A DNA stretch of 5,637 nt from UMGS946 sp048421225 (GTDB taxonomy: Bacteria; Bacillota; Clostridia; Christensenellales; CAG-138): positions 1-5,637 of the forward strand of contig DBFNRV010000052.1 of the NCBI GenBank assembly GCA_048421225.1, read 5' to 3'. Of this stretch, positions 5,407-5,637 are shown piece after piece (within the stretch, counting starts at the first letter, position 1; every line of letters begins with the position of its first letter). The position numbers were made by a program, and so were the translations under genes. The notes beneath the pieces were generated by a model, which ran no database searches, had not been told where the DNA came from, and worked only from the letters and a program-made list of their open reading frames with translations.

Positions 5407-5637
5407 ATGAATACTGTAACACAAAACATGAAGTACAGGCAATCCCTAATCCGCTACGCTCAGAAATACGGCGTATCCAGAGCATCGCGTAAGTACAACC
5501 GCGCGCGTTCAACCATCTACTTCTGGCTGTCAAGGTACGACGGAACGATAGAATCGCTGGCCGGCCGTTCCAGGCGGCCGCACTCGCATCCGAATCAGCA
5601 CACAGAGGCCGAACTAAAGCTCATTCAGGATATGCGG
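5407..5637 (+). CDS. Transposase N-terminus (helix-turn-helix, IS481/IS3-like), cut by window end
   Basis: The last 231 bases encode 77 open codons starting MNTVTQNMKYRQSLIRYAQK and still open at the window edge. Residues about 9-45 form a helix-turn-helix (LIRYAQKYGVSRASRKYN, then STIYFWLSRYDG), which would bind the element's terminal repeats. A basic linker follows, with SLAGRSRRPHSHPNQHTEAE and then ELKLIQDMR. This order is typical of DDE transposases with an rve catalytic domain, which would lie beyond the window. The ATG at 5407-5409 has AAAGGA about 14 nt upstream, rather far, but no better in-frame start is seen. It is divergent from the radical SAM operon and unrelated to it in function. 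Completeness and activity of the element cannot be judged; the family is from memory of similar gut-clostridial transposases. Confidence 0.8.
   Translation, partial: MNTVTQNMKYRQSLIRYAQKYGVSRASRKYNRARSTIYFWLSRYDGTIESLAGRSRRPHSHPNQHTEAELKLIQDMR

Noticed and set aside
1..5637. CRISPR array, rRNA or riboswitch of a known class
   Set aside because: I found no regularly spaced direct repeats, no rRNA signatures, and no recognised aptamer core on reading both strands by eye.

Overview
The window looks like chromosome of an anaerobic Firmicute of the class Clostridia, probably a gut lineage. This is inferred from three things: the pairing of an uncharacterised radical SAM protein with its DUF2344 partner and RNase G, the Gram-positive style GGAGG ribosome binding sites with a TTG start, and a transposase N-terminus of a type I associate with gut clostridia. 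No database search was possible. All recognised genes except the transposase lie on the minus strand.

Reading along the minus strand, from high to low coordinates: (a) 5407-5637 (+) is the N-terminal part of an insertion-sequence transposase, cut by the window edge and pointing away from everything else. (b) 5177-1488 (-) is a compact three-gene operon: a B12-binding-like radical SAM protein (TIGR03960 type), a DUF2344/TIGR03936 radical-SAM-linked protein, and a short RNase E/G. Its genes overlap by 23 nt and 1 nt, so translation is probably coupled. A candidate promoter lies at 5228-5256. (c) 1400-1244 (-) holds tRNA-Thr(CGU) and tRNA-Pro(CGG), 4 nt apart, both with encoded CCA. They have a strong promoter at 1418-1446 and an intrinsic terminator at 1144-1176. 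(d) 1042-225 (-) is a GNAT (RimJ/RimL-like) acetyltransferase unit. It has its own promoter, a leader of about 190 nt with a 13-bp hairpin, a good ribosome binding site, and a terminator-like hairpin just after the stop. An in-frame amber codon interrupts it at 654-656, so it is annotated as a pseudogene. (e) 1-224 holds a possible 30-residue hydrophobic peptide gene and short inverted repeats.

The conserved core is the radical SAM/DUF2344/RNase G operon. The first two proteins have no established function. They occur together, and their association with RNase G suggests a role linked to RNA or the ribosome, which remains inference. The RNase G here ends where the family's zinc-link cysteines would begin. 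The low-coordinate third looks like an accessory patch: a broken acetyltransferase flanked by an imperfect 29-bp inverted repeat, one copy of which lies 6 nt beyond the 3' end of the tRNA-Pro gene. Nothing here amounts to a clearly new system. The best leads are the radical SAM operon with a second CX3CX2C motif, the truncated RNase G, and the repeat-flanked acetyltransferase with its structured leader.
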